A stretch of 49,618 bases of DNA from Methanosarcina spelaei (GCF_002287235.1 NZ_LMVP01000035.1:1-49618); one strand, 5' to 3'. Positions 18,726-28,498 are shown, counted from the first letter of the stretch. Notes: generated by a model from the letters alone, not told the origin. Numbers and translations: made by a program.

Positions 18726-19523
18726 ATGAAACACTGCCTTCTTAACCTGATTCTTTTTTCGGGCAGGAGAAAAGAGATTTTATTACTTCTTGAAGAAAAA
18801 CCAAGAGATATAGATGAGATAAAAGAATTACTTAACGTGAACGCCAATTCGATCCAGCTTCATATGAAGAAAATAAAAGAATCTGGCCTGATAACTCAAA
18901 AAAACAAAATTTACAGTTTATCTGAGATTGGAGAGATAATAGTTGAAAATATGCAGCCTATGCTCAGCATGGCTGAACTTTTAGGAGAAAATACCGAATA
19001 CTGGATGAGCCACGATTTAAGCTCGATTCCTGAGTTCCTTCTGGAGAGAATCGACGAACTCGGGTATTGCAAGCTACTGGAACCTGACGCTGAACACCTT
19101 TTTGAAACCCCAAAAGTACTCCGGGATAGTATTCTAAACTCAAGAGAGATCCTGACCTTTGTAACTTATTTTCACCCTCAAGCTCCTTCGATTTATACAG
19201 AGCTTGCGGAGAATGGATCTGAAATTGTACTCTGTATGACCGAAAGCGTTGCACAGCGTTTATTTTTAAACAATCGTATAGAAGCGGAGAAATTGTCCAG
19301 AGCCGGCAACTGCAGGCTTTTTATATCACGAGAGCCGGCAACAATTCCATCCTTGATTGTAACGGATAAGCTCGTTGCATTCAAGCTCTTTGAAACCAAT
19401 GGAAAGTTAAGGGACCAGCTAGTTTTGTCTTTTGGGGAAAGAGCCCTATGCTGGGGAAAAGAATTTTTCAGGCACTATCTGGAAGCAGCCGAACCTCTGA
19501 ATGAGAAACTGTTCCTTCAGTAG
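18726..19523 (+). CDS. winged-helix transcriptional regulator with FilR1-like (DUF1724) domain
   Basis: A 265-residue regulator typical of Methanosarcina. Residues about 10-85 are an ArsR-like winged helix-turn-helix (RRKEILLLLEEKPRDIDEIKELLNV... then a GLI wing). Residues about 130-258 match the FilR1/DUF1724 C-terminal domain (SREILTFVTYFHP, AGNCRLFISREPATIPSLIVTDKL). Related proteins control methanogenesis or filament genes in methanogens; the target here is unknown. It stops with TAG and the frame would close six codons later, so no readthrough product is implied. The next gene starts 23 bp downstream, so the two may be co-transcribed. Confidence 0.88.
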   Translation: MKHCLLNLILFSGRRKEILLLLEEKPRDIDEIKELLNVNANSIQLHMKKIKESGLITQKNKIYSLSEIGEIIVENMQPMLSMAELLGENTEYWMSHDLSSIPEFLLERIDELGYCKLLEPDAEHLFETPKVLRDSILNSREILTFVTYFHPQAPSIYTELAENGSEIVLCMTESVAQRLFLNNRIEAEKLSRAGNCRLFISREPATIPSLIVTDKLVAFKLFETNGKLRDQLVLSFGERALCWGKEFFRHYLEAAEPLNEKLFLQ

Positions 19524-19545
19524 CACCTGGAAATGTTAAATTAAA

Positions 19546-20190
19546 ATGAAAAGGAGACAGATTATGAGATTCTGGTTACTCAAAGCTGCAGGTACCCTGG
19601 AAGATGAAGAGCTGATTCTGGAATACAGCGTGATTACAATAGGGTGGGCTGAATTCGCAGATTTGTCAAGTATTAGAAATGAGGCACAGATAAAGAGAAT
19701 AATGCTCGAGAAATATCCCGGAATGCAGGACGAGCGTAGTTCTGCCTGGGCAGGAGAGATTTACTCGTTTATCACAAAAATAAAGAAAGGAGACCTTGTG
19801 GCGGTCCCACTCAAAACCAGGAATGAGATGCTGATTGGAAAGGTTACCGGAGAATATGAGTATCGGCAGATCAGCGACTTTGTCAGGCATATCAGGAGTG
19901 TGAGCTGGCTTAAAACCCTCCCGAAAGAGGATTTCGAGGGAGAGTATGGTGTTGACCTCAGTTCTCCTGAGACACTTTCCCTTATAGAAGCAGGGCCTGA
20001 AAAGTTTTCAGACATAACTAAGGTAAAAACCCTGGGAGTCCTTCTTGAAGAGCTTAATTTTACCCTTGATGAACTTGGCTCCCTGAAAGAAAGGCTGCTT
20101 GAACTTACTTACAGGCTAGCTGAGACTGAAGAGATCTCAGAAGTCCGAGAAATCGCGGCCGAAATGGAGAAAATACTGACAGAAAAGTGA
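19546..20190 (+). CDS. Mrr/EVE-like N-terminal domain protein, unknown function
   Basis: A 214-residue protein. The first ~120 residues resemble the domain found at the N-terminus of some Mrr-type restriction proteins and EVE-like modules: RFWLLKAAG, ITIGWAEFADLS, AGEIYSFITKIKKGDLVAVP, LIGKVTGEYEY. The C-terminal ~60 residues are a predicted coiled coil (rich in E/L/R). The nuclease domain usually following is absent, so this may be a stand-alone sensor of modified bases or a regulator. The alternative start at the second Met (codon 7) gives MRFWLLKAAG, the family-like N-terminus. It follows the winged-helix regulator closely. Confidence 0.6.
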   Translation: MKRRQIMRFWLLKAAGTLEDEELILEYSVITIGWAEFADLSSIRNEAQIKRIMLEKYPGMQDERSSAWAGEIYSFITKIKKGDLVAVPLKTRNEMLIGKVTGEYEYRQISDFVRHIRSVSWLKTLPKEDFEGEYGVDLSSPETLSLIEAGPEKFSDITKVKTLGVLLEELNFTLDELGSLKERLLELTYRLAETEEISEVREIAAEMEKILTEK

Positions 20191-20545
20191 AGGAAAGAAC
20201 GAGAATAAGAGAAAAGAAAAAGGGGAGAAGGGGAAACGAAAAAAAGAGAAGAAGGAGAAGAAAGTAGAAGAGAGGATAAAAGAAAAAGGCTCTTCGTCAT
20301 TTCCTATGGATAAGATGATTTTCAATTCAAGATCGCATTGGTTTTTATGAGAATATTATGAGAATATCCACACAAAACAACGAAGAGCCAAGAAAAAAGG
20401 AAAAAGAGGGGAGAGGGGAGAAAAGAAAGGTAGAAAAGAGGAAAGGAATGAAAAAAGGTAGGTAAAAAAGAAGAGAAAAGAAAAAGAGGGGAGAGGGGGG
20501 AAAAGAAAGATAGAAAAGGGGAAAGGGAAGAAAAAAGAGAAGATT
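20191..20545. repeat. polypurine tract with internal 84-bp repeat
   Basis: The plus strand is almost pure A/G over 20190-20290 and 20388-20545. A block around 20400-20445 (AAAGAGGGGAGAGGGGAG...) is repeated at about 20484-20529. The two halves flank a normal-composition piece bounded by the inverted repeat GGCTCTTCGT (20288-20297) / ACGAAGAGCC (20380-20389). It lies between the convergent ends of the preceding gene and pheT. Confidence 0.85.
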
Positions 20546-20576
20546 CTCCTCTTAACAGAGAATCTAATTAACAATA

Positions 20577-22205
20577 TTAACCAATAAGGTCATTGAGGTC
20601 AAGTTCAAACCCGACAACTGCGTATCCGAGGGCAAAATTATTTATGACCTCCGGATGAAGTTCTCCAAAGACTCCGAGTTTTTTGCCCCTTACATAGACA
20701 TCGGCCCGCCTACCTTCCAGGAATGCGGGATCTTCGGACTCTTTTACCTCGTAGGGAAGCATCATTTCCCTCATCAGAGCGTCTACAACTTCATAGACCT
20801 CAGTAAAGTTGGCCTGTGGGTGAATCGAAACTGCAGCTATGTGCTGGCCGGTTATTTCGTTGTTTACGACCTCTCCAAACTCAAAAATCTTCTGAGGCAA
20901 TTCCCTGTGCTGGTTTAAGGCAAGAATCTCAAGGAGGTTCGGAAGCAGGGTTGTCCTGATAATTGTCTGGTCTTCGCTGATCGGGTGAAGCACATAGGTT
21001 ACATCATCCGTTTTTTGCCTGCGCATGTTCTCGAAGTTAATTTTTTCGCTGGTAAGCGTAAACGGCATGACCTCATAGTAGCCGAGCCCTACCATTATCT
21101 CGTTAACGGGAGCGCGAAGCAAAGAAATAGGGTGAGATTTTCCTGGGGTATAAGTTTCAGGGATACTTACTTTGATATTTTCATACCCATAACCCTTGGC
21201 AATATCCTCTACAAGGTCGTAGTTATGAAGAATATCGGCCCTGTAAGCCGGGACATTTACCTCAATGGTTTCTTCATCAAGGGCTTTTGCTCCAAAACGC
21301 ATTCTCTCAAGCTGTTTAACGATCTCTTCTAAGGAGAGTTCCATGCCTAAAAGGTCTTTTACTTCAGTCTTTGTAAGGAACCTGGTCTTCGGTTCAAGAT
21401 CTGGCAGGATGAGTTCTCCGGAATCGGGTCTGGAAACCTTTACGAATTCTATCTGGGCGCCCCTTTCCGCAAGAGCGGTAACAACGATATTCAGGGCTGT
21501 ATACACGGCTTCTCCAAGTCCGGTAACATCGATAAAGAGGTCGGTTGTGCGCTCGGTCACACTTGTAAGTGTCCCGTTAATGATAGGCGGGAAGGACAGT
21601 ACATTATCGTCTGAGTCCAGGATTATAGGGTATTTTTCAAAGTCCCTTACAAGATGGGCAAACCTCGTGCCCTTTGGGTGTTTTTCCAGGATCTCGGTCA
21701 TACTCATTTTTTCAGTGTAGTCCAGAGGCACGAACTCGAAACTCGGATCGACAGCCATATACCTGAAAGGCGGCCTGACGTTTGAGAGGTCATGTACGCC
21801 TATGGACACTTTTTTCCTGTTTCTTCCAAGCCCCCAGTGCAGGTCTTCCTGGAGGTCCATAAGGGATTTTATGGACGAGGATGTGAATTTTACGTTCCTT
21901 ACAACCGCACACCCAAGAAAAGGCCTGATTTTCAGGATCTCCTCACTAACTGAGATGGAAACCCTGGGCGGCTTCACCTCATATTCGGACAGTCCGGTCT
22001 CAAGGTCAAGAAAACCTCTCATTGCCCTGGCTGCTCCTTCCACACTGTAAAGGTCAGGCCTGTCAGGGAAGAACTCGATATCGATATATTCGGCTTCAAC
22101 CCTTTCGACATCTGCCCCTATCATTGGCACCCTTTTTATGATGGTCTCCTTATCGGTTCCTGTGAGTTTCTCGAGGTCGTCGTACTGTAAGGTAATTACT
22201 GGCAT
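20577..22205 (-). CDS. pheT: phenylalanyl-tRNA synthetase beta subunit, archaeal type
   Basis: A 542-residue subunit of the cytosolic alpha2beta2 PheRS, which charges tRNA-Phe. Its length matches the archaeal/eukaryotic beta subunit (~540-590), shorter than the bacterial ~800-residue form and without the N-terminal tRNA-binding (EMAP) domain. Visible features: an N-terminal B1-like region, a B3/B4 editing domain (about 80-270) and the B5 domain (about 275-345, with [22 protein letters not shown]). The C-terminal catalytic-like core follows ([25 protein letters not shown]). The alpha-subunit gene is not in the window. Confidence 0.95.
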   Translation of the reverse strand: MPVITLQYDDLEKLTGTDKETIIKRVPMIGADVERVEAEYIDIEFFPDRPDLYSVEGAARAMRGFLDLETGLSEYEVKPPRVSISVSEEILKIRPFLGCAVVRNVKFTSSSIKSLMDLQEDLHWGLGRNRKKVSIGVHDLSNVRPPFRYMAVDPSFEFVPLDYTEKMSMTEILEKHPKGTRFAHLVRDFEKYPIILDSDDNVLSFPPIINGTLTSVTERTTDLFIDVTGLGEAVYTALNIVVTALAERGAQIEFVKVSRPDSGELILPDLEPKTRFLTKTEVKDLLGMELSLEEIVKQLERMRFGAKALDEETIEVNVPAYRADILHNYDLVEDIAKGYGYENIKVSIPETYTPGKSHPISLLRAPVNEIMVGLGYYEVMPFTLTSEKINFENMRRQKTDDVTYVLHPISEDQTIIRTTLLPNLLEILALNQHRELPQKIFEFGEVVNNEITGQHIAAVSIHPQANFTEVYEVVDALMREMMLPYEVKESEDPAFLEGRRADVYVRGKKLGVFGELHPEVINNFALGYAVVGFELDLNDLIG

Positions 22206-22853
22206 TGGTGGTTCATCTCATCTTTTGCTCGCTAACTTAACCCAAAACATACTCAACTTCAGATTTAATGTTTTTGTTTGAGGCGGTGTTTATAGAACTT
22301 CAGTGTAGGTCCTGAAACTCTGGAAAGCCTGCAGGCTGAAAATTCGAATGAGTTCACAAGTATGAGGTCGAATCTGTTCCAGATTTCTTCATAAAACAGG
22401 ACAGTAGAATATCTTAATAGTCAACCAGAGTTCTGTAACAGTTTTGTAACTAAAACAGTTTTGTAACTAAAAATAAGTAGTTTTTACTTTATAATCCAGA
22501 TAGGCAACTCTTCCGAAATTCAGGTGTGAATCATCCTTATAGCCAATACTTATTCCAGCTATAAATTAAACATATTTTTGAGCCCACATGCCAGAACTAA
22601 CTTTGCAGGTCTGAAAATTGTAAGAAATTAACTCGAAATATCTGGAACATCAACGTTCTGGGTATTAATATTGCTGTCTTGATTGTTAGATCAAAACAGT
22701 TACTTTTTATACTTTTTAGTTTAATTCAATATTAAAAGTCCAATATAATGATATGTATTGAAATATGTTTATAAATGTGTTAAAATGTTTTTAATATTAT
22801 TATAACAAGTCAATAAACTAACCAAATATAAAAAATAGTGAAATACTTGAATA
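22206..22853. other. spacer upstream of pheT
   Basis: About 650 bases of AT-rich DNA with no coding frame I can support. The pheT promoter, pointing left, should lie at its left end; the 16-bp repeat array begins at its right end. Confidence 0.5.
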
Positions 22854-23029
22854 GGAACTATTCACTTGAGGAACTATTCACTTGAGGAACTATTCACTTG
22901 AGGAACTATTCACTTGAGGAACTATTCACTTGAGGAACTATTCACTTGAGGAACTATTCACTTGAGGAACTATTCACTTGAGGAACTATTCACTTGAGGA
23001 ACTATTCACTTGAGGAATTATTCGCTTGA
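22854..23029. repeat. 16-bp tandem repeat, 11 copies
   Basis: The unit GGAACTATTCACTTGA is repeated eleven times. Ten copies are essentially identical and the last has two changes. The array lies 135 bp upstream of the DUF4214-methyltransferase gene. It has no spacers, so it is not CRISPR. Confidence 0.95.
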
Positions 23030-23163
23030 TATATGTAGTCAAGTCACAAACACTGTGATTTCAATTTCAATAATCGACGGCTAAAGAAAGTATAATGCTA
23101 TAATTTTTCAGTTAACTGCAGAGTCTTAAGGCAAGGTAAGCGGATGCACTGGGTGAGTTGAGG

Positions 23164-24384
23164 ATGGAACAGACTTTTGACGAATTCCTTGATTATTGCT
23201 ATAGCAAGATTTTAGGTAGATTTCCTGATCCTGAAGGAAAAGAACATTATATCAAATTACTGAATAAAGGCATACCAAAACACGAAATCTTAATCTCTTT
23301 TTTGAACTCTGACGAATATGCCGAACGCATAAAAAATCTTGCAGTAGAGGAGCCAGAAAGTCTGAAAATAGAGCAGACTTTTGACGAATTCCTTGATTAT
23401 TGCTATAGCAAGATTTTAGATAGATTTCCTGATTATGAAGGAAGAGAACACTATAACAAACTATTGAATAAAGGTGTACCAAAACACAAGATCTTAATAT
23501 CTCTTTTGAATTCTGATGAATATGCTGAACGCGTAAAGTATATTATGAGTCCAGCGATCAAATTCGCTCCTCCAGGGCATTTTTACTCTCCATTACCAGA
23601 TCCGGATAACATTTTGAATTTATATCAAAAAATCGACAAATCACGGAACCCGACTGGAATTGAGATTAATGGTGATAGGCAGATAGAATTACTAAAAAAG
23701 TTTCAGAAATATATTTCCGTAATCCCGTTTGGGGATGGTTTCAAGCAGAATAATACCAGATACTTTTTTAACGGCAATGAATGGTATAGTTACGGTGATG
23801 CAATCGTTTTATTTTGCATGATCAATTACTTTAAACCAGAACGACTTATCGAAGTAGGATCAGGTTATTCATCACTTGTTACTCTGGACACCTGCGAATT
23901 GTTAAATCTTAAAACCAGAATAACCTTTATAGAGCCTTATCCAGATCTGCTTTTAAGTATATTGTCTGACCGAGACGACCCTGAAAATCTTCTTTTAAGA
24001 AAAGAGGTTCAAACAGTGAATTTATCTCTTTTTGAAGGTCTGAACAGCGGAGACATTCTATTTATAGATAGTTCACATGTTGTGAAGTTCGGAAGTGATG
24101 TTCTTTTTATTCTTACCGAAGTACTTCCACGTCTGAAACCCGGTGTAATTATCCATTTTCACGACATTTTCTGGCCGTTTGAATACCCTCTTGAATGGCT
24201 AGAACAGGGTTTTGCATGGAATGAGGCATACTTTTTAAAAGCATTGCTTATAAATAAAAATTATGAAATATTATATTTTAATGATTATATGGGACAAGTG
24301 TATTACGATCTGTTGAAGGAATATATGCCGCTCGCATTGAAAAATTTTGGTTGCGGAATCTGGTTAAAGAAACTTGAGTCTTAA
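23164..24384 (+). CDS. DUF4214 tandem repeats fused to a SAM methyltransferase-like domain
   Basis: About 406 residues. The N-terminus holds two near-identical DUF4214-like units (about 1-60 and 64-122): EQTFDEFLDYCYSKIL, then RFPDxEGxEHYxKLLNKG and LNSDEYAERxK. The rest (about 150-400) is a class I methyltransferase fold with LIEVGSGYSSLVTLD as motif I and ITFIEPYPDLL after strand 2, then IHFHDIFWPFEYP. DUF4214 units are common in surface polysaccharide and glycosyltransferase contexts, so it may modify a glycan or cell-surface molecule; this is inference. ATG 23164 is preferred over TTG 23158 because GGGTGAG sits at a better distance. The DNA of the two units is very similar, indicating recent duplication. 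Confidence 0.8.
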   Translation: MEQTFDEFLDYCYSKILGRFPDPEGKEHYIKLLNKGIPKHEILISFLNSDEYAERIKNLAVEEPESLKIEQTFDEFLDYCYSKILDRFPDYEGREHYNKLLNKGVPKHKILISLLNSDEYAERVKYIMSPAIKFAPPGHFYSPLPDPDNILNLYQKIDKSRNPTGIEINGDRQIELLKKFQKYISVIPFGDGFKQNNTRYFFNGNEWYSYGDAIVLFCMINYFKPERLIEVGSGYSSLVTLDTCELLNLKTRITFIEPYPDLLLSILSDRDDPENLLLRKEVQTVNLSLFEGLNSGDILFIDSSHVVKFGSDVLFILTEVLPRLKPGVIIHFHDIFWPFEYPLEWLEQGFAWNEAYFLKALLINKNYEILYFNDYMGQVYYDLLKEYMPLALKNFGCGIWLKKLES

Positions 24385-24441
24385 TCTTCTTTAAGTCTTA
24401 ATCTTCTTTAAGTCTTAATCTTCTTTGGGTCTTAATCTTCT
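24378..24441. repeat. 17-bp tandem repeat overlapping a stop codon
   Basis: GTCTTAATCTTCTTTAA is repeated about 3.8 times. The first copy includes the last bases and TAA stop of the methyltransferase gene, so the array grew out of the gene's 3' end. Confidence 0.9.
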
Positions 24442-24782
24442 GTTGTTTGAATAAGTATGTAACGCAACAATTTATATAAATTGTTGACAGTTCTAAGATT
24501 TATATCTCTTCAGGCTGTCTCAAAACTACATTTAATTATACGAATGGGTTAGAAAACTCGACTTCAAAGTAAGTATATACGTTTCAGAATAATTTACGGT
24601 AAACACTTTTAACAGTCAACAATACTAATTACTCAATTTAGAAACGGGTTAAGTTTCGGCCCTGTGAACACTTTTGTAAGTGAATTTTCATTTTTCACAG
24701 GTTTTGTAGAGTAAACTATACTTTTACCTACCTTTATAAATAGTAAAAGTTCTCTTCCTTCAAATAAGGAGACAGCCGAAAA
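24442..24782. other. spacer upstream of rnhB
   Basis: No gene is supported. AT-rich with a TATA-like TTTATAAATAG around 24733-24743, which may be the rnhB promoter about 25-40 bases before its leader. Confidence 0.45.
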
Positions 24783-25454
24783 ATGATGATCGCAGGAATT
24801 GATGAAGCCGGAAAAGGCCCTGTAATCGGGCCCATGTGCATAGGAGGCGTAAAAATTGAGGAATCCAGAGCCCATGTCCTCAAAGTGCTCGGGGTTGCGG
24901 ACTCCAAGAAACTGACGCCAAAAAAGCGAGAGCAGCTTTCATCCCAGATTAAAAAGCACGCCGACAGCTTTTTCATTCTTGAGGTCAGCCCTTCCCAGAT
25001 TGACGAGCTTCGGAAGATTATGACAATGAACGAAATCATGGTAGTCTGTTTTTCAAAAGTACTTGAACAGCTAAAGCCTGACATCGTATATGTCGATGCC
25101 GCTGATGTCAAAGCCGAACGTTTTGCAGTCAATCTCCGAAGGCAGTACGCAAAAACCAGCCCTGACCACGCAAAGGAAATAGAGATCGTTTCCATGCATC
25201 AGGCCGATGCTATTTATCCCACAGTCTCGGCAGCTTCTATTATTGCAAAGGTGCGCAGGGATGAGCTGATAGAGGAACTCAAGAAAGAATGGGGCCTCGA
25301 CTTTGGAAGCGGTTACCCCTCAGACCCGAAGACAAAAGAGTTCCTGTTAAACTGGGGAAAAGAGCACTCAGGAAAGTTTCCCGGAATAGTCAGGCAGTCC
25401 TGGCAGACTGTAGAAAATATCAGGGAAGAACTGAAAAAGACCGAACCGAAATGA
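24783..25454 (+). CDS. rnhB: ribonuclease HII
   Basis: A 223-residue enzyme that removes RNA from RNA-DNA hybrids and single ribonucleotides misincorporated into DNA. The catalytic motif IAGIDEAGKGPVIGPM (Asp and Glu at about 6-7) is at the N-terminus. The second acidic site is in IVYVDAADV, and the typical ADAIYPTVSAASIIAKVRRDELI with its catalytic Asp and conserved Ser/Lys follows. Length matches archaeal RNase HII. GGAGA lies about 10 bases before the ATG. It is apparently monocistronic; a T-run at 25504-25512 may terminate it. Confidence 0.95.
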   Translation: MMIAGIDEAGKGPVIGPMCIGGVKIEESRAHVLKVLGVADSKKLTPKKREQLSSQIKKHADSFFILEVSPSQIDELRKIMTMNEIMVVCFSKVLEQLKPDIVYVDAADVKAERFAVNLRRQYAKTSPDHAKEIEIVSMHQADAIYPTVSAASIIAKVRRDELIEELKKEWGLDFGSGYPSDPKTKEFLLNWGKEHSGKFPGIVRQSWQTVENIREELKKTEPK

Positions 25455-25597
25455 GTGTTCGGAAAACTACAAAAGAAGAGCTGAAAAAAAGATTACAGAG
25501 AGTATTTTTTTAAAGATATCACTTTATGAAAAGAATAGGTTAACAAAAAAATAACATCCAAAAGAGAAAATTAAATGAATAAAATTAAAAAGCCAGG

Positions 25598-25699
25598 GTG
25601 AAAAAAAATTGAAGAGATATATTATAAGTGAAAAAAATTGAAGAGAGATATTAAAAGTGAAAAAAGATTGAAGAGATATTAAAAGTGAAAAAAGATTGG
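25598..25699. repeat. 28-30 bp tandem repeat, ~3.5 copies
   Basis: Units like GTGAAAAAAATTGAAGAGAT followed by ATTAAAA start at 25598, 25628, 25657 and 25685. They lie between the convergent rnhB and NosD-like genes. Unit length differs by one or two bases through A-run changes. Confidence 0.85.
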
Positions 25700-25804
25700 A
25701 AAAAGAAAAAAGTCGTTTTTCTTTTTAAGATCCTACAGCAAAATTTAGCAGATCTCTTTACTGAATTACTCTTTAAGATCTCCTATGTAATTACTACTTA
25801 TATT

Positions 25805-26845
25805 TTATTGGTTACCTGATTGTTGATCACCTGAGGAAACGTTATTTGCCAGAGGCATGTAATCTATGCTTCCGGTTGTCTGGTTAACAACATAAGGGGT
25901 GTCCCCTATACCGTTTCCATCAGCATCTGTCCCATTATAATCATTCCACTTATTGCCTGCTGAACTGCTGTTCCAGGAGTTTGTTCCTTCATCCACGGCA
26001 TTGATGAAATTGAAGAACTTATTGAGGGAAATATTATTACCGGTAGGTCCTCCAAGGTACATTCCAAGACCATTCATGTACAGGCTGTTATTGGTCAGAA
26101 CATTAGATTCTGCCATATTCTTAAAGACTACTCCATAACTGTTTCTTGAAATGGAGTTGTCTGCAAGCGTATTAGTTTTTGAAGTGTCAAGGCGGATTCC
26201 TACATCGTTTGATTCTGCAGTGTTATTCATGAGAGTGTTATTAGTAGAATTATCCAGCCGGATTCCCTCGTCATTTGCCTCTACCAGGTTGTTTGACAAC
26301 TTGTTTTCGTTTGATCCTGAAAGAATGATTCCGGCAGAGCCAAGAGTTATCTTATTATTGTCAAGGAAATTTCCTTGGGAATTATTGAGGCCAATGCCAA
26401 CATCGTTCAACATCAGGGTATTGTTACTTAAGGTACAGTTCTGCACACCTTCAAGGAAAAGCCCGACTTCCTGATAAGCATCAATCCCCGACGGACCTCC
26501 CATAATATGGAAACCGGTTATTTTTACGTTATTTGACTTAACACCGAAGACATCATTTGCCGGAACTGCGCCTATCACATAGGTACGGTTCGTCCTGTCT
26601 CCAGAAATATCAGTTTTCGAGACAATTGCAACTTCTTTAGTCACGTTTACATTTTCTATGTATATGCCAGGACTTACAATAATTGTATCCCCATTCTGTG
26701 CATTATTAACAGCTTCCTGAATAAAAGTATAATTTTCTCCCCCATTAATGCCTACGGTAAAAACAGCAGCCTCTGCCTGAGTAATCGTTGCCCCAAGTAC
26801 AAGGAGGAAGATTATGCAAGTATTTTGGATTGATTTTCTTTTCAT
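25805..26845 (-). CDS. secreted NosD-like parallel beta-helix protein
   Basis: A 346-residue protein with an N-terminal signal peptide (hydrophobic about 9-26, likely cleavage after AEA). A right-handed beta-helix follows, built of NosD/CASH-type repeats: NNxLxxNxxxxNDxGIxLxxSxxNTLxxN is visible about eight times between 100 and 290. The end carries WNDYNGTDADGNGIGDTPY, the common NosD-family segment. Such proteins are abundant at the Methanosarcina cell surface; sugar binding or structural roles are suggested for the fold. No membrane anchor is obvious at the C-terminus. True NosD (nitrous oxide reductase maturation) is unlikely here because no nos genes are present. Confidence 0.85.
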   Translation of the reverse strand: MKRKSIQNTCIIFLLVLGATITQAEAAVFTVGINGGENYTFIQEAVNNAQNGDTIIVSPGIYIENVNVTKEVAIVSKTDISGDRTNRTYVIGAVPANDVFGVKSNNVKITGFHIMGGPSGIDAYQEVGLFLEGVQNCTLSNNTLMLNDVGIGLNNSQGNFLDNNKITLGSAGIILSGSNENKLSNNLVEANDEGIRLDNSTNNTLMNNTAESNDVGIRLDTSKTNTLADNSISRNSYGVVFKNMAESNVLTNNSLYMNGLGMYLGGPTGNNISLNKFFNFINAVDEGTNSWNSSSAGNKWNDYNGTDADGNGIGDTPYVVNQTTGSIDYMPLANNVSSGDQQSGNQ

Positions 26846-27483
26846 AAATTATTACCCCCATTAATTATAAATTATATATACAGAAAGACAATTATTGTTT
26901 TTATAATAATTCGTATGAATAATAATTTTGGATAATAAAAAGATTTTGAAATATATTTTCTGAAAAATAAGCCTGAACTTATTTTTATCTGTATATTTAA
27001 TAGACCCATTTGATGCTGGAAATTGAATACTACCTTAAAAATCTCAAATATTGAGTCCAGCGTGATTGTCTCAGGAAAAAACAGAGGTCATGATAAGGAA
27101 TTCAAGACAGATAAAAAGAGATTGATCTGAGTTCTAATATATCCTGGAAGTCAAATATTCCAAAAAGTGGTTCAGTATAAAGTTTTTAGTTATATAGAAA
27201 TCTTTCTACTTATGAAACACAGATGTTTTGAAATGGATTTTTAGCAATTTTTATTTCCGGTAACAGACAAAGGAAATGAAATAATAGGAGTTGTAAATCA
27301 GTGAGATGTCGGAAGCTGACACTTCACTCCCTGGAATAACAAGTAAACGGACTCCTATAGTTAGGTTATAAGAGACTCTCTACCCTTGAAATAAATAAAT
27401 AAATAAAAATAGAAAAATTATAAAAATAGTAAAAGTTCTAAATGAATCAAAAATAAATAAACAAATAAATAAAAACCAACTGA
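26846..27483. other. spacer containing a structured element
   Basis: No coding frame is supported. It contains the putative structured element at 27284-27358 and an AAAT/AAATA microsatellite at about 27390-27475. Confidence 0.5.
27284..27358. ncRNA. putative 75-nt structured RNA or small mobile-element end
   Basis: The ends pair perfectly over 8 bp (ATAGGAGT / ACTCCTAT). Inside is a second helix: AGTGA and TGTC pairing with GACA and TCACT around the loop GGAAGCT. Nested helices of this kind in an otherwise AT-rich spacer suggest a folded RNA. I cannot assign a family; it does not fit a tRNA cloverleaf. The TGTCGGAAGCTGACA core is reminiscent of the 3' ends of IS200/IS605-type elements, so a mobile-element remnant is an alternative. 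The strand is undetermined. Confidence 0.35.
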
Positions 27484-28182
27484 TCAGAAATTATCAGTAA
27501 TATAATCCACCATGGACTCGAAAACCCGTAGACCATCGTCTGAGCCCAGGATTGACTCGGAGGCTCTTTCAGGATGGGGCATGAGACCGAAAATGTTTCT
27601 TGAGGTGTTTACAATTCCTGCAATATTTTCGAGAGAGCCGTTAGGATTGGCTGCATCCGTTACTTTTCCGTTTTCATCGACATAACGGAAGACAATCTGC
27701 TCGTTTTCATCAAGCTCGGCCAGGGTTTTTTCTTCGGCATAGAACTGACCTTCCATATGGGCAATAGGCAACCTGATAACCTCACCCTTCCTGAACTTCG
27801 AGGTAAAAGGTGTATCAACGGTCTCTACCCTGAGATTGGTCCAGTGGCACCGGAACTTCGGATATTCGTTAGTAGTCAGAGCTCCCTCAAGCACCCGAGC
27901 TTCAGTAAGAATTTGGAAGCCGTTGCAGATTCCAAGCACAGGCTTGCCTTCGGCTGCGAGTTTTTTTACTGAGTTCATTATTGGAGTGCGAGCTGCAATT
28001 GCTCCTGCCCTGAGATAGTCTCCGTAGGAGAAACCCCCAGGAACGACGACGCCGTCAAAACCTGTCAGATCTTCCTGTTTGTACCAGACAGTCTCGGCGT
28101 CCACACCCACAACGTCTTTAAGGATATGAAGGACGTCCTGGTCGCAGTTTGTGCCTCCGAACTGAAGTATGGCAATTTTCAT
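27484..28182 (-). CDS. purQ: phosphoribosylformylglycinamidine synthase subunit PurQ
   Basis: A 232-residue class I glutamine amidotransferase subunit of FGAM synthase (purine synthesis step 4). It supplies ammonia from glutamine to PurL. Motifs: KIAILQFGGTNCDQD at the N-terminus, VPGGFSYGDYLRAGAIA, the catalytic nucleophile in GICNGFQIL, and the His-Glu pair in LMPHPERA. Length is normal. It lies 64 bp downstream of purS on the same strand, the usual PurS-PurQ arrangement; PurL is not in the window. Confidence 0.96.
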   Translation of the reverse strand: MKIAILQFGGTNCDQDVLHILKDVVGVDAETVWYKQEDLTGFDGVVVPGGFSYGDYLRAGAIAARTPIMNSVKKLAAEGKPVLGICNGFQILTEARVLEGALTTNEYPKFRCHWTNLRVETVDTPFTSKFRKGEVIRLPIAHMEGQFYAEEKTLAELDENEQIVFRYVDENGKVTDAANPNGSLENIAGIVNTSRNIFGLMPHPERASESILGSDDGLRVFESMVDYITDNF

Positions 28183-28246
28183 TTTATTCCCTCAATTTTC
28201 AAAGCTTTGGCTTTTTCTTTACGCCTCAATCGCTTATCCACACAAC

Positions 28247-28498
28247 TCAGTTAAGTTCCTTGAGCTCGATTGTGTAATTATGGATAATTGGGTTTGCAAT
28301 AAGTTTCTGGCACATCTCATCAACTTTCTGGTTTGCAATCTCGGCAGATTCGGCCTCAAGCATGATTTCATACAACTTTGCGGTCTTTACACTGCTGACC
28401 TGGTAGCCAAGTTGTCCGAGAGCCCTTTTTGCGGTAGTGCCTTCAGGGTCAAGCATACCTGCTTTCTGTTCAATTCTAACTGTTGCCTGGTACTGCAT
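28247..28498 (-). CDS. purS: phosphoribosylformylglycinamidine synthase subunit PurS
   Basis: An 83-residue protein, the normal PurS length. It opens with YQATVRIEQKAGMLDPEGTTAKRALGQLGY, and the motif GMLDPEG is characteristic. PurS dimers bridge PurQ and PurL and channel ammonia in the FGAM synthase complex. Its position upstream of purQ supports the call. Confidence 0.96.
   Translation of the reverse strand: MQYQATVRIEQKAGMLDPEGTTAKRALGQLGYQVSSVKTAKLYEIMLEAESAEIANQKVDEMCQKLIANPIIHNYTIELKELN

Noticed and set aside
18726-19523. TAG stop of the winged-helix regulator as a pyrrolysine site
   Set aside because: The frame closes at TAA six codons later and the protein is already of normal family length.
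22854-23029. Short regular repeats resembling a CRISPR array
   Set aside because: The 16-bp units are contiguous without spacers.
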